Shown here piece after piece: positions 1 through 8,962 of a stretch of DNA of 64,000 nt. The notes beneath the pieces are model-generated. The model saw only the letters and a program-made list of their open reading frames with translations. It made no database searches and was not told where the DNA came from. The stretch is from Pseudomonas sp. LD120 (lineage in GTDB: Bacteria > Pseudomonadota > Gammaproteobacteria > Pseudomonadales > Pseudomonadaceae), in contig NZ_WVHL01000002.1 of NCBI RefSeq assembly GCF_009861525.1, forward strand, positions 248,001 through 312,000, given 5' to 3'. A program made the position numbers and the translations under genes. Every line of letters starts with the position of its first letter. The stretch's first letter is position 1.

Positions 1-211
1 ACTAGGCGCGAGCATTTGGTCCAATGACCTGGGGCTGGTCATGCAACTGATTCCACAGATCAAGGCCGGCACCGTCTGGGTCAACACCCATAACATGCTG
101 GACCCGTCGATGCCGTTCGGCGGTTACAAACAGTCCGGTATCGGGCGCGAGATGGGGCATGCGGCCATCGAGGCGTATACCGAGAACAAGTCGGTGTGCA
201 TCGCTTATTGA
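1..211 (+). CDS. Aldehyde dehydrogenase, C-terminal fragment
   Basis: Only the last 69 codons are inside the window; the reading frame is open from base 2 to the TGA at 209-211. The residues include the tail block FGGYKQSGIGREMG, which is the conserved NAD(P)-dependent aldehyde dehydrogenase motif near the C-terminus, preceded by VNTHNMLDP. The catalytic cysteine lies outside the window. The presence of a FeaR-type AraC regulator 2.5 kb downstream, with a permease between, makes a phenylacetaldehyde dehydrogenase (FeaB type) plausible, but that substrate is inferred from context only. Confidence 0.85.
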   Translation, partial: LGASIWSNDLGLVMQLIPQIKAGTVWVNTHNMLDPSMPFGGYKQSGIGREMGHAAIEAYTENKSVCIAY

Positions 212-449
212 ACGCGGCCCACGCGGACGCCTTCTCCGCCAGCCGGCTTAGTGCAGGAGGCGGTGGGCCGGCGAAGAGCCCCGTGAGACCGTCGCCAGTC
301 TCTTGGACGCCTTCGCAGGCCCCGAGCGTGTACAGGACGTGAACATGATTTTAGCTGCGTCAGACAGCCAAGTATTACGCCGCTATTCAGGCGTGCCCTT
401 GAAATGCCTAGAACAACAATGACCAACCCATGCTTTCGAGGTTTACCCC

Positions 450-1970
450 ATGTCGCTCAATGACAGACTCAAGCGGCACCTGGATCAAGGTGTCGTTGGT
501 TTTCCCACCGCGCTGGCCAGTGCCGTGGGCCTGATCATGGCCAGCCCGGTGATTCTCACCGCTACCACAGGTTTTGGCATCGGCGGCGGCGCTTTTGCCA
601 TGGCGATGGTGATCGCCCTGCTGATGATGCTGGCGCAATCCACGACCTTCGCCGAAGCCGCCTGTCTGTTGCCGACCCATGGCTCGGTCTATGACTATCT
701 GGCGTGCGGATTGGGACGCTTCTTCGCCATCACCGGTACCTTGTCCGCCTACCTGATCGTGCACGTGTTCGCCGGCACCGCAGAAACCATCCTCAGCGGC
801 GTCATGGCCCTGGTGAATTTCGAATCCCTCAACACCCTGCTGGAGCAGAGCGGCAGCGCCTGGCTGGTGGGTGTCGGGCTGGTGCTGTTCTTCGGTTTGC
901 TGAACGCGGTAGGGATCACCGCATTCAGCCGTGCGGAAGTGATCCTGACCTTCGGCATGTGGACCACGTTGATCATCTTCGGCGTGCTCGGGGTGATCCA
1001 GGCGCCAGCGGTGGAGCTTGACGGCTGGTTCGGTGCCTCGATGGTGGGCACCGATCTACCGACCATCCTGTCGCTGGTGGGCATGGCCATGTTCATGTTC
1101 GTCGGTTGTGAATTCGTCACCCCCTTGACCCCGGATGTACGCAAGGCCGCCAAGGCCATTCCCCGAGCCATGGCGCTCGGGCTGGCGGGGGTTGCACTGT
1201 GCATGTTCATCTACGGCGCGGCGATGAAGCGCCAGGTGGAAAACATTGCCCTGAGTGCGGATGGCAGCGTGCATTTGCTGGATACGCCGATGGCCATCCC
1301 GCATTTCGCCGAGCAGATCATGGGGCCGTTCGGCCGTATCTGGCTGGGGATCGGCCTGCTGTTTGCCGGTGCCGCGACTATCAACACGTTGATGGCCGGC
1401 CTGCCGCGAATTCTCTATGGCATGGCCCTGGACGGGGCATTACCCAAGGTTTTCACCTACCTGCACCCGCGCTTCAAGACACCGCTGCTGTGCATCGCCG
1501 TGGCGGTCCTGATTCCCTGCCTGCATGCCTGGTGGCTGGGTGGCAGCACCGACAGCATCATGCACCTGGTGCTGGCGGCGGTCTGCGCCTGGAGCACCGC
1601 CTACCTGCTGGTCACCTTGTCGGTGGTGATGTTGCGCATTCGCCGGCCGGATTTGCCGCGTGCCTATAAATCGCCATGGTTTCCGTTGCCGCAGATCCTG
1701 TCTTCGGTGGGGATTGTCCTGGGCATGTGGTTCATCACTCCCCCCGGGATGAATCCACGGGATATCTATGTGCCCTTCGGCAGCATGTTGGGCCTGACCG
1801 CTATCTACGCCCTGGTCTGGACCTTGCTGGTACAGAAGGTCAATCCGTTTCGTCCGGTGCCGGTGGAGGAGGTGCTGGAACAGGCGCTGAGCCTGTCGCC
1901 GGATGAAGTACCAAGCCCTCGGGAGAACCCGTCTGATGAGTCTTTCAAGCTGGCGACAAAACCTCTTTGA
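450..1970 (+). CDS. APC-superfamily amino acid/polyamine permease
   Basis: The 506-residue protein has about twelve hydrophobic segments and an APC-type opening block (residues about 15-45, rich in Gly and Ala, GLIMASPVILTATTGFGIGG). It should sit in the inner membrane and import an amino acid or amine by secondary transport. A purine-rich CGAGG lies a few bases before the ATG. The 3-prime end overlaps the next gene by 35 bases, which implies translational coupling. With an aldehyde dehydrogenase upstream and a FeaR-like regulator downstream, an aromatic amine or the parent amino acid is a reasonable substrate guess, not shown by sequence. Confidence 0.85.
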   Translation: MSLNDRLKRHLDQGVVGFPTALASAVGLIMASPVILTATTGFGIGGGAFAMAMVIALLMMLAQSTTFAEAACLLPTHGSVYDYLACGLGRFFAITGTLSAYLIVHVFAGTAETILSGVMALVNFESLNTLLEQSGSAWLVGVGLVLFFGLLNAVGITAFSRAEVILTFGMWTTLIIFGVLGVIQAPAVELDGWFGASMVGTDLPTILSLVGMAMFMFVGCEFVTPLTPDVRKAAKAIPRAMALGLAGVALCMFIYGAAMKRQVENIALSADGSVHLLDTPMAIPHFAEQIMGPFGRIWLGIGLLFAGAATINTLMAGLPRILYGMALDGALPKVFTYLHPRFKTPLLCIAVAVLIPCLHAWWLGGSTDSIMHLVLAAVCAWSTAYLLVTLSVVMLRIRRPDLPRAYKSPWFPLPQILSSVGIVLGMWFITPPGMNPRDIYVPFGSMLGLTAIYALVWTLLVQKVNPFRPVPVEEVLEQALSLSPDEVPSPRENPSDESFKLATKPL

Positions 1971-2529
1971 ATTCTGGCACCGGGCACCTTCGGGCTATCG
2001 CCCGGGGGTCACCCTGGGTCAGGTGCGGCGGGATCTGGCGGGCCTGGATTTCACCCCTCGCTCTGCTGGGCTGGGTGTTTTCCACTGCCCGCAAAGCGCT
2101 CTGGAGTTCGAAGTGCGGGAGCGTCCCCAGGCGCAGTTCCTGATGCATATCGTGGTCTGTGAGTGGCGTCTGCGGGTGCCCTGCGAGCGTCCCGGGCAAG
2201 CGCGGATCGGCCTGCGCCACACCGGGGCGATTCGTCGACAGGGCGTCGCCGCGCGACTGCTTGCGGGGGAGGCAGAGCAATGGGCGCCCTTGCTGCAGAA
2301 GCTGTGCAGTGATCAGTCGTTGCTGGAGCGGCTGCTGCCGCTGGACTTCAAGCACCTTGAGCTGTGGCGGGATGAGCAGGGCTGGCAAGTGCGCCTTGAA
2401 CACTTTGGCGCCAGCGAGGTGGTCAATCGTTTACCGGGGTTCAGGCGCTACATCCGCTTGAGTGTCCAACAGCGGGCGGCGCTGTTGGGCAGCTTCACTG
2501 AGTTGTACAAGCTTCTACGAGAATTCTGA
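1936..2529 (+). CDS. Conserved hypothetical protein (possibly DUF3156)
   Basis: The 197-residue soluble protein has no signal peptide or membrane segment. The ATG at 1936 was preferred over an earlier in-frame start at 1903 because the longer version would only add residues overlapping the permease tail. The overlap with the permease gene suggests one transcript. The composition is rich in Arg, Leu and Gln, and I could not recognise a catalytic motif. The size and its position beside an APC permease recall the DUF3156 family, but this is a memory-based suggestion. A function in uptake or catabolism of the permease substrate is possible from context only. Confidence 0.6.
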   Translation: MSLSSWRQNLFEFWHRAPSGYRPGVTLGQVRRDLAGLDFTPRSAGLGVFHCPQSALEFEVRERPQAQFLMHIVVCEWRLRVPCERPGQARIGLRHTGAIRRQGVAARLLAGEAEQWAPLLQKLCSDQSLLERLLPLDFKHLELWRDEQGWQVRLEHFGASEVVNRLPGFRRYIRLSVQQRAALLGSFTELYKLLREF

Positions 2530-2678
2530 CCGACATAACCGTAAGCACTGGCATACACCCTGCTTAAGCCATAACAGACTATCCATGCTGTCAGGCTCCT
2601 TGCCTGGCAAATAGATAACATGTTAATGATATCGCCATAACAACAAAGGCGGCCTGAACCGGCTTATGGAGGTGCACA

Positions 2679-3617
2679 GTGCTTGCTTCGCATAGTTTCA
2701 GTTCCTGGGTAGGTGCCCTGCAGGGTGTCTGCGGTCGATTCGACGCGCGCCCGGCGCGCAATCCCGCCTTGTTTATCGGTGAAGTGGGTCTACAGGATTA
2801 TGCCGGGCTGGAGGTGGCGCAGATCCGCACCAATGCCGGGCTGATCTCCCGTCAGAGCACCAAGGTCGACCACGAGGACGATCGCCATTGTTTCCTGATC
2901 ATCCAGCGCAGTGGCCACGCTCGCCTGAGCCAGGATGGCGAGAGTATTGAGCTGGCTCCCGGCGACATGGCGTTGCTGGATTCGGCCGGTGCCTGTGAAA
3001 TCGTGCCCCACGGCCTGATCGAGCACGCCTCGTTCCACCTGAGCCGGGAAGAGGTTTACCGGCATCTGCCGACCCCGCAGCGCAAGTTCGGCAAGTTGTC
3101 GCAAAACTGCGCCAGTGGTCGCCTGATGCGTTTGCTGGTGGAGCAGATCTGCGCCGGCGATCTGCAGGGGTGTGCGGCGCAGCACGAGGGTCAGGCCCTG
3201 CAAGAGGCCCTGATCGCCTTGCTTGGGCCGACCCTGCGTCAGACGGCCAGCACCCTGGATGGCTTTGACGACAACCTGCATGGTCAATGCCTGCGTGATC
3301 AGGCCCGGCAGTTGATCAATCAATCCCTTAACGAGCCGAGCTTGACTCCGGTGTCCCTGGCCGGGCAACTGAATATTTCGGTGCGTCAGCTGTATCGGCT
3401 GTTTGAAGAGCAAGGAGACAGCGTGTGCCGGTTCATCCAGCGCTCACGGCTCAAGCGCAGCGCTGCCGACCTGAGCAATCCGCATCTGCGCAATGAGTCG
3501 ATCACCGACATCGCCTTCAAATGGGGGTTCACCGACTCGGCGCACTTCAGCCGTACCTTCAAGAAGTATTTTGAACAATCGCCGCGTGACTTCAGGGCTC
3601 GTTCGCTGAACGCTTAG
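2679..3617 (+). CDS. feaR: AraC-family regulator, FeaR-like
   Basis: The 312-residue protein has an N-terminal AraC-binding-like sensor half (residues about 40-190) and a C-terminal double helix-turn-helix of about 100 residues ending FKKYFEQSPRDFR, the usual AraC signature. The GTG start at 2679 is fixed by GGAGG at 2667-2671, seven bases upstream. FeaR proteins activate phenylacetaldehyde dehydrogenase and amine oxidase genes in E. coli and Pseudomonas. The aldehyde dehydrogenase upstream fits that job. The specific FeaR name is an assignment by overall look of the sensor half and by context; AraC membership is firm. Confidence 0.7.
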   Translation: MLASHSFSSWVGALQGVCGRFDARPARNPALFIGEVGLQDYAGLEVAQIRTNAGLISRQSTKVDHEDDRHCFLIIQRSGHARLSQDGESIELAPGDMALLDSAGACEIVPHGLIEHASFHLSREEVYRHLPTPQRKFGKLSQNCASGRLMRLLVEQICAGDLQGCAAQHEGQALQEALIALLGPTLRQTASTLDGFDDNLHGQCLRDQARQLINQSLNEPSLTPVSLAGQLNISVRQLYRLFEEQGDSVCRFIQRSRLKRSAADLSNPHLRNESITDIAFKWGFTDSAHFSRTFKKYFEQSPRDFRARSLNA

Positions 3618-3637
3618 TGGCCATCAGGGCAGTGGTT

Positions 3638-4414
3638 TCAGGGGGCTTCCAGGTCATGCCCGAGGGACTGGATAAACAGTGAAAACAATTCTGGCTGGCT
3701 GGAAATATCCAGCTTGGCGTAGAGGTGCCGGCGATGCACTTTGATAGTGTCCGGCGATATTTTCAGGCGCTCGGCCATGGCTTTGGAGGAGAAGCCACGA
3801 AGGATCAGCCGAGCGATTTCCAACTCACGCTCTGAAAGTACGGCGCTACCAAAATGGCTCAGGGCGTCGCGGATCTGACTGGCCATTTCTTCGGTTGCCG
3901 CCCCCAGGGAACGTGCCTGGCTGTGCTGCCAATGCTGTTGCATCAGTGGCAGTACCCAGGCGGAGAAGGTGGTCAACTGGCCAATTTCCTCACTGTTGAA
4001 AATGCGCTGGCTGCCCAGTGACAGGGACAGGGTGCCGGCACCCGGCAGTTGCAGGATGAATTGCACCTCGTCTTCCAGGACGTTGTCGTGGAAATAGCTG
4101 AGAAAGTACTCGCTCTGGCGGAAGTGGTCCGGGGCTACCTCTTCCACGCGATACAAACCACTGGGATAGCCCTCGCGGCAGGCCTGAAAAAACGGGTCCA
4201 GCAGGTACAGGCCGTTGAGGTAGGTGAGCATCGACGCCGGCTTGCTGTTGGGCTCGGCGTCATACTCCTCAAGGGCTCGGGGCGGTGCGTCCGTTGGGTA
4301 GAAGATTGCCAGGGCGTTGTCGAAGGGTGTGACCTGGTGCAATAGCAGGATCAGTTGTTTCCAGAACCGTGGATTGCCGATCAGCGTGAGGGTGCGCCCC
4401 AGGCCAGCATGCAT
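3638..4414 (-). CDS. LuxR-type HTH transcriptional regulator
   Basis: The 258-residue protein ends in a LuxR/NarL helix-turn-helix (LSERELEIARLILRGFSSKA, then the recognition helix SPDTIKVHRRHLYAKL) in its last 65 residues. The N-terminal 180 residues form an unrecognised sensor-like region with no receiver aspartate motif. The ATG at 4414 has AGGGA just upstream; an in-frame TTG at 4441 is an alternative start. The gene is divergent from the permease-peptidase pair at 4647-7121 and probably controls it. A perfect 10-base palindrome lies in the shared intergenic region. Confidence 0.8.
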   Translation of the reverse strand: MHAGLGRTLTLIGNPRFWKQLILLLHQVTPFDNALAIFYPTDAPPRALEEYDAEPNSKPASMLTYLNGLYLLDPFFQACREGYPSGLYRVEEVAPDHFRQSEYFLSYFHDNVLEDEVQFILQLPGAGTLSLSLGSQRIFNSEEIGQLTTFSAWVLPLMQQHWQHSQARSLGAATEEMASQIRDALSHFGSAVLSERELEIARLILRGFSSKAMAERLKISPDTIKVHRRHLYAKLDISSQPELFSLFIQSLGHDLEAP

Positions 4415-4511
4415 CCCGACTTCCCTGAACAAATTAGTCAAAGGCCTTGCTCCACTGATTCACCGAAAGTGTCGAAGCACGGTTTCGTTGATTTATCCAG
4501 CGCCGTCAAGA

Positions 4512-4521
4512 GGAGTACTCC
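4512..4521. promoter_or_regulatory. Palindrome GGAGTACTCC, candidate operator
   Basis: This is a perfect 10-base inverted repeat in the 232-base space between the divergent LuxR-type regulator and the permease gene. LuxR-type regulators bind dyad sites, so it is a candidate operator. No clear -10/-35 pair could be assigned with confidence. Confidence 0.35.
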
Positions 4522-4646
4522 AATAGGGGAATTGGTCGACGCGTTGCAACTGCCTAGAGTGAGGCCCATCAAGTGCGACCCAGAACGCACCCGCCCGATG
4601 AATTTCGTTTCTGCCTCAGACCAACAATAAACACGAGGATAACGAT

Positions 4647-6011
4647 ATGAGCTCTCCCTCTACGCCCGACGGCGCGTTGAAACCCACATTGAGTGTGTTC
4701 GACGTGGTGGCCATCACCGTCTCCGGTGTGACCCCCGCCAGTTCGGTATTCGTGATCGCGCCCTTTGCCATCCATCAGGCTGGCAGCGGGGTGTTCCTGG
4801 CGTTCGTCATGGCCGGCTTGCTGGCACTGATGTTCGCCTTTTGCTACGCCGAACTGGGCCGGGCCCATAACAGCGCGGGTGGCGAATACGTGTACGCCAA
4901 GCGTGTGTTCGGCGGCATGGCGGGTTATGCCACTTTCCTCACGGTGCTGGTGATGCTGCTGTTCATTCCTCCGGTACTGGCCACTGGGGCTGCCACCTAC
5001 TTGAACAATGCGCTGGGCACGAATTTCGATTCCCAGACCGTAGCCCTGGTGATTGTCGTCGGCAGCTATCTGCTGGGCATTCTCAATATCAAGCTCAATG
5101 CCTGGATCACCGGCACCTGCCTGCTGCTGGAAGTCGCGGCGTTGCTGGTGATTGTCTGGCTGGGGTTTGGCAATGCCACGCAACCGCTGAGCATTCTTCT
5201 GCACCCGCAGATTGTTGACCAGGGCGTGCTGCAGATGGCGCCCTGGGCCTTGGTGATCGGAGCGGTGGGTATCGGCTTGTTTTCCTACAACGGCTACGGA
5301 CCGGCGGTACTGCTGGCTGAAGACATGAAGTGCAAGGGCCGTGGCGTGCACAAGGCGGTGTTGTGGTCCCTGGTGCTGGTGGTGATCATCGAACTGGTGC
5401 CGCTCACTGCATTGTTGATTGGCGCGCCGTCCTTGAGTGCGATGCTCGCCAGTCCCGATCCCATCGGCTATCTGCTCACCAGCCATGGCAATGAAACCCT
5501 CGCTCGGGTGGTCAGCGGTGGGATCTTTCTGTCGGTGTTCAATGCCATTGTCGCCATCGTGATCCAGATCGGCCGGGTGGTGTTCAGCAGCGGCCGCGAT
5601 GCCTTGTGGACCCCTACCATCAACCGTTTGTTCACACGGATTCATCCGCGCTGGGACTCGCCATGGCTGGCTACGCTGTTCCTGGCGGTGCCTTCGGCGA
5701 TACTCAGTTTTAGCTCGAATCTGGCGGACCTGACCTCTTTCAGTGTGCTGCTGATCATGCTGGTGTACCTGATCGTTGCCCTCAGCGCGTTGATGAGCCG
5801 GGTACTGCTGCGCGACCGCGAGCATCCCTATCGCATGCCCCTGTGGCCAGTGCCGGCACTGCTGGCGGTGATTGGCGCGGGGTATCTGCTGATCAATCTG
5901 TTCCTTGAGGCTTCCCTTCGCGACGTCATTGTGATCATCGGACTGCTGGCGCTGTCGGTGATTCTCTATGGCACTAATGGCCGGTATAGCCCGGCGTTTC
6001 AAAAACTGTAA
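4647..6011 (+). CDS. APC-family amino acid permease
   Basis: The 454-residue protein has about twelve hydrophobic spans. Its N-terminal block (SVFDVVAITVSGVTPASSVF) matches the first APC transmembrane helix, in which the unwound Gly-rich part binds substrate. GAGG lies seven bases before the ATG. Its stop codon overlaps the ribosome-binding site of the next gene, so the two are translated from one message. Because the partner is a DmpA-type aminopeptidase, the transporter may import short peptides, amino acid amides or the released amino acids. That pairing is an inference from gene order. Confidence 0.85.
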   Translation: MSSPSTPDGALKPTLSVFDVVAITVSGVTPASSVFVIAPFAIHQAGSGVFLAFVMAGLLALMFAFCYAELGRAHNSAGGEYVYAKRVFGGMAGYATFLTVLVMLLFIPPVLATGAATYLNNALGTNFDSQTVALVIVVGSYLLGILNIKLNAWITGTCLLLEVAALLVIVWLGFGNATQPLSILLHPQIVDQGVLQMAPWALVIGAVGIGLFSYNGYGPAVLLAEDMKCKGRGVHKAVLWSLVLVVIIELVPLTALLIGAPSLSAMLASPDPIGYLLTSHGNETLARVVSGGIFLSVFNAIVAIVIQIGRVVFSSGRDALWTPTINRLFTRIHPRWDSPWLATLFLAVPSAILSFSSNLADLTSFSVLLIMLVYLIVALSALMSRVLLRDREHPYRMPLWPVPALLAVIGAGYLLINLFLEASLRDVIVIIGLLALSVILYGTNGRYSPAFQKL

Positions 6012-6020
6012 GGAGTGGTT

Positions 6021-7121
6021 ATGCGAGCACGTCAATTGGGTATCCGCCTGGGTCTGGGAGCGCCGGGCCCGTTGAATGCGATCACCGATGTGCCTGGGGT
6101 GCGAGTTGGGCACAGCACCCTGAACACCACCGTGGCGGGCAAACAGGTGCGTACCGGGGTTACGCTGATCCAGCCCCGGGCCGGGCACGCGCGCCAGCAA
6201 CCCTGTTTTGCCGGTTGTCACGTGCTCAACGGCAATGGCGACGCCACGGGCCTGGAGTGGATACGCGAAGCCGGAACCCTGACCACGCCGCTGGCCATCA
6301 CCAACACCCACAGTGTCGGGGTGGTGCGCGATGCCTTGATCGCTCTGGAGCGTGAAGCCCTTGAGGACCCTGCGGTGTATTGGTGCATGCCGGTGGTGAT
6401 GGAAACCTATGACGGTTTGCTGAATGACATTTGGGGGCAGCATGTCGGCCCGCAGCAGGTGCTCGAAGCCATGGCCAGCGCCGAATCCGGGCCAGTGGCG
6501 GAGGGCGCGGTGGGGGGCGGCACCGGAATGATCTGTCATGAGTTCAAGGGCGGTATCGGCACCGCGTCACGCCGGCTTGCGGCGCAGCAGGGCGGTTATA
6601 CCGTCGGTGCGCTGGTCCAGGCCAACCATGGTAAGCGCGAGGAACTCCGGGTGGACGGATACCCGGTGGGGCGCCGTCTGGGGCACATTGCTTCGCCCTT
6701 TGCCGAACGTGGCACTCCTGGCATGGGATCGATCGTGGTGATTCTGGCCACTGATGCGCCGTTGCTACCTCATCAATGTCAGCGCCTGGCTCAGCGGGCG
6801 TCTATCGGTATTGCCCGCACCGGCGGCGGCACCGAGGACTCCAGTGGCGATATTTTTTTGGCCTTTGCCACGGGAAACCAGGACTTGCCCTGCGCCGATT
6901 ATGATCGCCAGGGCCTGGCGCTGACGACGCCGCTGGCGATGCTCAACAACGATCACATCTCGCCGTTGTTCAGCGCCGCCGCCGAGGCGGTGGAGGAGGC
7001 CATCATCAACGCCATGCTGGCGGCCAGGCCGATGATGTCGGCCGAGGGTGTGCAGGTGCCGGCGCTGACCCCGCAAGTCTTGCTTGAAGCATTGGAACTA
7101 ACCGGTTGGAACAGAAGTTAA
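6021..7121 (+). CDS. P1-family (DmpA/BapA-type) aminopeptidase
   Basis: The 366-residue protein has the P1 peptidase layout: the opening GPLNAITDVPGVRVGHSTL, a central GAVGGGTGM block and the autoprocessing segment SSGDIF. In this family, self-cleavage before the serine of the SGDIF motif (here about Ser275) frees the N-terminal nucleophile and gives alpha and beta subunits. Known members release N-terminal D-, L- or beta-amino acids from peptides and amides. The ATG at 6021 was chosen because AAGGAG sits five bases before it; an upstream GTG overlaps that site. The residue before the nucleophile is Ser rather than the Gly I recall in DmpA, so processing may differ slightly. Confidence 0.85.
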   Translation: MRARQLGIRLGLGAPGPLNAITDVPGVRVGHSTLNTTVAGKQVRTGVTLIQPRAGHARQQPCFAGCHVLNGNGDATGLEWIREAGTLTTPLAITNTHSVGVVRDALIALEREALEDPAVYWCMPVVMETYDGLLNDIWGQHVGPQQVLEAMASAESGPVAEGAVGGGTGMICHEFKGGIGTASRRLAAQQGGYTVGALVQANHGKREELRVDGYPVGRRLGHIASPFAERGTPGMGSIVVILATDAPLLPHQCQRLAQRASIGIARTGGGTEDSSGDIFLAFATGNQDLPCADYDRQGLALTTPLAMLNNDHISPLFSAAAEAVEEAIINAMLAARPMMSAEGVQVPALTPQVLLEALELTGWNRS

Positions 7122-7420
7122 CGGACTAAGAAAGGCGACGTGATTGGCACAACTGTTTATAAGGATATTTAATAATTAAATTGTAGATTGTTGGACAATT
7201 CGACCAAGTCAGCCGTTGTAAAAGATTCTTTCGACAGCGCGATCATTGTTTGCTGGAGTTCGCCGGAACAGTGGAAATTGACGTCAAAAAAGTAGTGGAC
7301 GTTTGATTTCAGAATGTGTCAGCTTGCTTTCGCCTGCGTAGGGCGAGTGATAGGACGATCTCGCCAGGGATTGTCGCTATCGGACAAAAGCTGTTCCATT
7401 AATTACAAGGAAGTGTGTTT
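7122..7420 (+). promoter_or_regulatory. Long aprA upstream region with AT-rich promoter segment and dyads
   Basis: These 299 bases lie between the peptidase and aprA. Bases 7156-7200 are strongly AT-rich and include an inverted repeat, AATTGT (7179-7184) and ACAATT (7195-7200), with a 10-base spacer. A perfect palindrome TTGACGTCAA occurs at 7278-7287. The region is long enough for a promoter followed by a sizeable 5-prime leader, which fits the post-transcriptional control known for exoproteases in this genus. No open frame of note occupies it. Confidence 0.45.
7405..7414 (+). promoter_or_regulatory. RsmA/RsmE-binding consensus overlapping the aprA ribosome-binding site
   Basis: The bases ACAAGGAAGT match the RsmE/RsmA consensus (A/U)CANGGANG(U/A) at every defined position. 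They contain the aprA Shine-Dalgarno sequence, seven bases before the ATG at 7421. In P. fluorescens-type strains RsmA/RsmE bind such GGA sites and block translation until GacA-dependent small RNAs titrate them. Direct Gac/Rsm control of aprA is therefore expected. Confidence 0.75.
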
Positions 7421-8869
7421 ATGTCGAAAGTTACAGAAGACGCTATTGCATCTGCCGAACAACAACTGGTGCCGCTGGCTGCAGCAAGTTCGGCATATAA
7501 CCAGATCAACAGTTTCAGTCATCAATACGATCGTGGCGGTGATCTCACGGTCAATGGCAAACCCTCGTTTTCGGTCGATCAGGCCGCCACGCAGCTGTTG
7601 CGTGACGGCGCGGCCTACAAGGACCTGAACGCTAACGGCAAGATCGACCTGACCTATACTTTCCTGACCTCGGCCTCCTGGAGCACCATGAACAAACATG
7701 GTATCTCCGGGTTCAGCCAGTTCAGCGCCCAGCAGAAGGCCCAGGCCGTACTGGCCATGCAGTCCTGGGCCGATGTGGCCAACGTTGTCTTTACCGAGAA
7801 AACCTCGGGAGGGGACGGGCACATGACGTTCGGCAACTACAGCAGTGGCCAGGACGGTGCGGCGGCATTCGCTTACCTGCCAGGCACGGGGGCCGGTTAC
7901 GACGGCACGTCGTGGTACCTGATCAATAGCCGTTACACCCAGAACAAGAACCCCGATCTGAACAACTATGGCCGTCAGACCCTGACCCATGAAATCGGTC
8001 ACACCCTGGGCCTGGCTCACCCTGGCGACTACAACGCCGGCGAAGGCTATCCCACCTACAAGGACGCCAGCTACGGCGAGGACACCCGTGGCTACAGCGT
8101 CATGAGCTACTGGAGTGAAAGCAATACCAGCCAGAACTTCAGCAAGGGCGGGGTCGAGGCCTATTCGTCCGGCCCGCTGATGGACGATATCGCCGCCATC
8201 CAGAAGCTCTATGGCGCCAACTACAGTACCCGAGCCGGTGATACCACCTACGGTTTCAACGCCAATGCCGGGCGTGATTTCTACAGCGCCAGCGCCTCCA
8301 CCGACAAACTGGTGTTCTCGGTGTGGGACGGCGGCGGCAACGACACCCTGGATTTTTCAGGTTTTACTCAGAGCCAGAAGATCAACCTCAATGATGCCTC
8401 GTTCTCCGACGTTGGCGGCATGGTGGGTAACGTGTCCATCGCTCAGGGCGTGACCGTGGAAAACGCCATCGGTGGGTCGGGCAATGACTTGCTGATTGGT
8501 AACAGTGCCGCGAATGAGCTCAAGGGCGGGGCCGGTAACGACATCATCTATGGGGCCGGTGGCGCGGATAAGCTCTGGGGCGGTTCGGGCGCGGACACCT
8601 TTGTGTTTGCCGCCAGTTCTGACTCCAAGCCAGGTGCGGCCGACCAGATCATGGATTTTGTCAGTGGCCTGGACAAGATTGATCTGAGTGCAATCACCCA
8701 GGGGGCGGGACTGCACTTCGTCAACGCCTTCAGCGGTGCAGCGGGTGATGCCATCCTCAGTACCTCGGGCGGGGTCAGCACCTTGGCGGTGGACTTCTCC
8801 GGGCACGGCGTGGCGGATTTTCTGGTCAGCACCGTTGGCCAGGCAGCAGTCAGCGACATCATCGCCTAG
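7421..8869 (+). CDS. aprA: AprA, alkaline serralysin metalloprotease
   Basis: The 482-residue secreted zinc endopeptidase has [11 protein letters not shown] at residues 190-200, the HExxHxxGxxH zinc site, and a Met-turn SVMSY with Met228 and Tyr230. An RTX calcium-binding stretch ([24 protein letters not shown]) spans about residues 351-394. The protein ends in the type I secretion tail, hydrophobic and acid-containing, finishing DIIA. There is no cleavable N-terminal signal peptide, as expected for export by AprDEF encoded downstream. The ATG at 7421 follows an AAGGAAG site; a GTG six bases upstream is inside that site and unlikely. Serralysins of this genus are usually about 480 residues, so it is full length. 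Confidence 0.96.
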   Translation: MSKVTEDAIASAEQQLVPLAAASSAYNQINSFSHQYDRGGDLTVNGKPSFSVDQAATQLLRDGAAYKDLNANGKIDLTYTFLTSASWSTMNKHGISGFSQFSAQQKAQAVLAMQSWADVANVVFTEKTSGGDGHMTFGNYSSGQDGAAAFAYLPGTGAGYDGTSWYLINSRYTQNKNPDLNNYGRQTLTHEIGHTLGLAHPGDYNAGEGYPTYKDASYGEDTRGYSVMSYWSESNTSQNFSKGGVEAYSSGPLMDDIAAIQKLYGANYSTRAGDTTYGFNANAGRDFYSASASTDKLVFSVWDGGGNDTLDFSGFTQSQKINLNDASFSDVGGMVGNVSIAQGVTVENAIGGSGNDLLIGNSAANELKGGAGNDIIYGAGGADKLWGGSGADTFVFAASSDSKPGAADQIMDFVSGLDKIDLSAITQGAGLHFVNAFSGAAGDAILSTSGGVSTLAVDFSGHGVADFLVSTVGQAAVSDIIA

Positions 8870-8879
8870 GTAACGCAGG

Positions 8880-8909
8880 CGCAAGGCGCCGCCGATGCGG
8901 CGCCTTGCG
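8880..8909 (+). terminator. Strong hairpin between aprA and aprI (attenuating terminator)
   Basis: A 12-base-pair GC-rich stem (8880-8891 with 8898-8909) closes a 6-base loop and is followed by only a weak U-rich run. It sits 10 bases after the aprA stop codon. This position suggests partial termination or 3-prime end protection, giving far more AprA message than message for the exporter genes. Confidence 0.7.
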
Positions 8910-8962
8910 TTCTTGCATTGGCCCCGGGGTTGAGCGAGTCTAGCCTGCAGATGGAGCACCCT

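Noticed and set aside
212..449. GC-rich hairpin-like segment after the aldehyde dehydrogenase
   Set aside because: Arms are short and alternative pairings compete, and there is no U-tract, so no terminator or RNA gene can be supported. Nothing else was recognised in this gap.
4569..6539. Long minus-strand open frame (about 650 codons) opposite the permease and peptidase
   Set aside because: It is His/Gln/Arg-rich with no domain and lies antisense to two well-supported genes; it is a by-product of GC-rich codon use.
8471..8600. Possible tandem DNA repeat or CRISPR-like array
   Set aside because: The repetition is the glycine-rich RTX coding motif of AprA; there are no spacers or constant repeats. 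The same holds for the repeats in both lipase genes.
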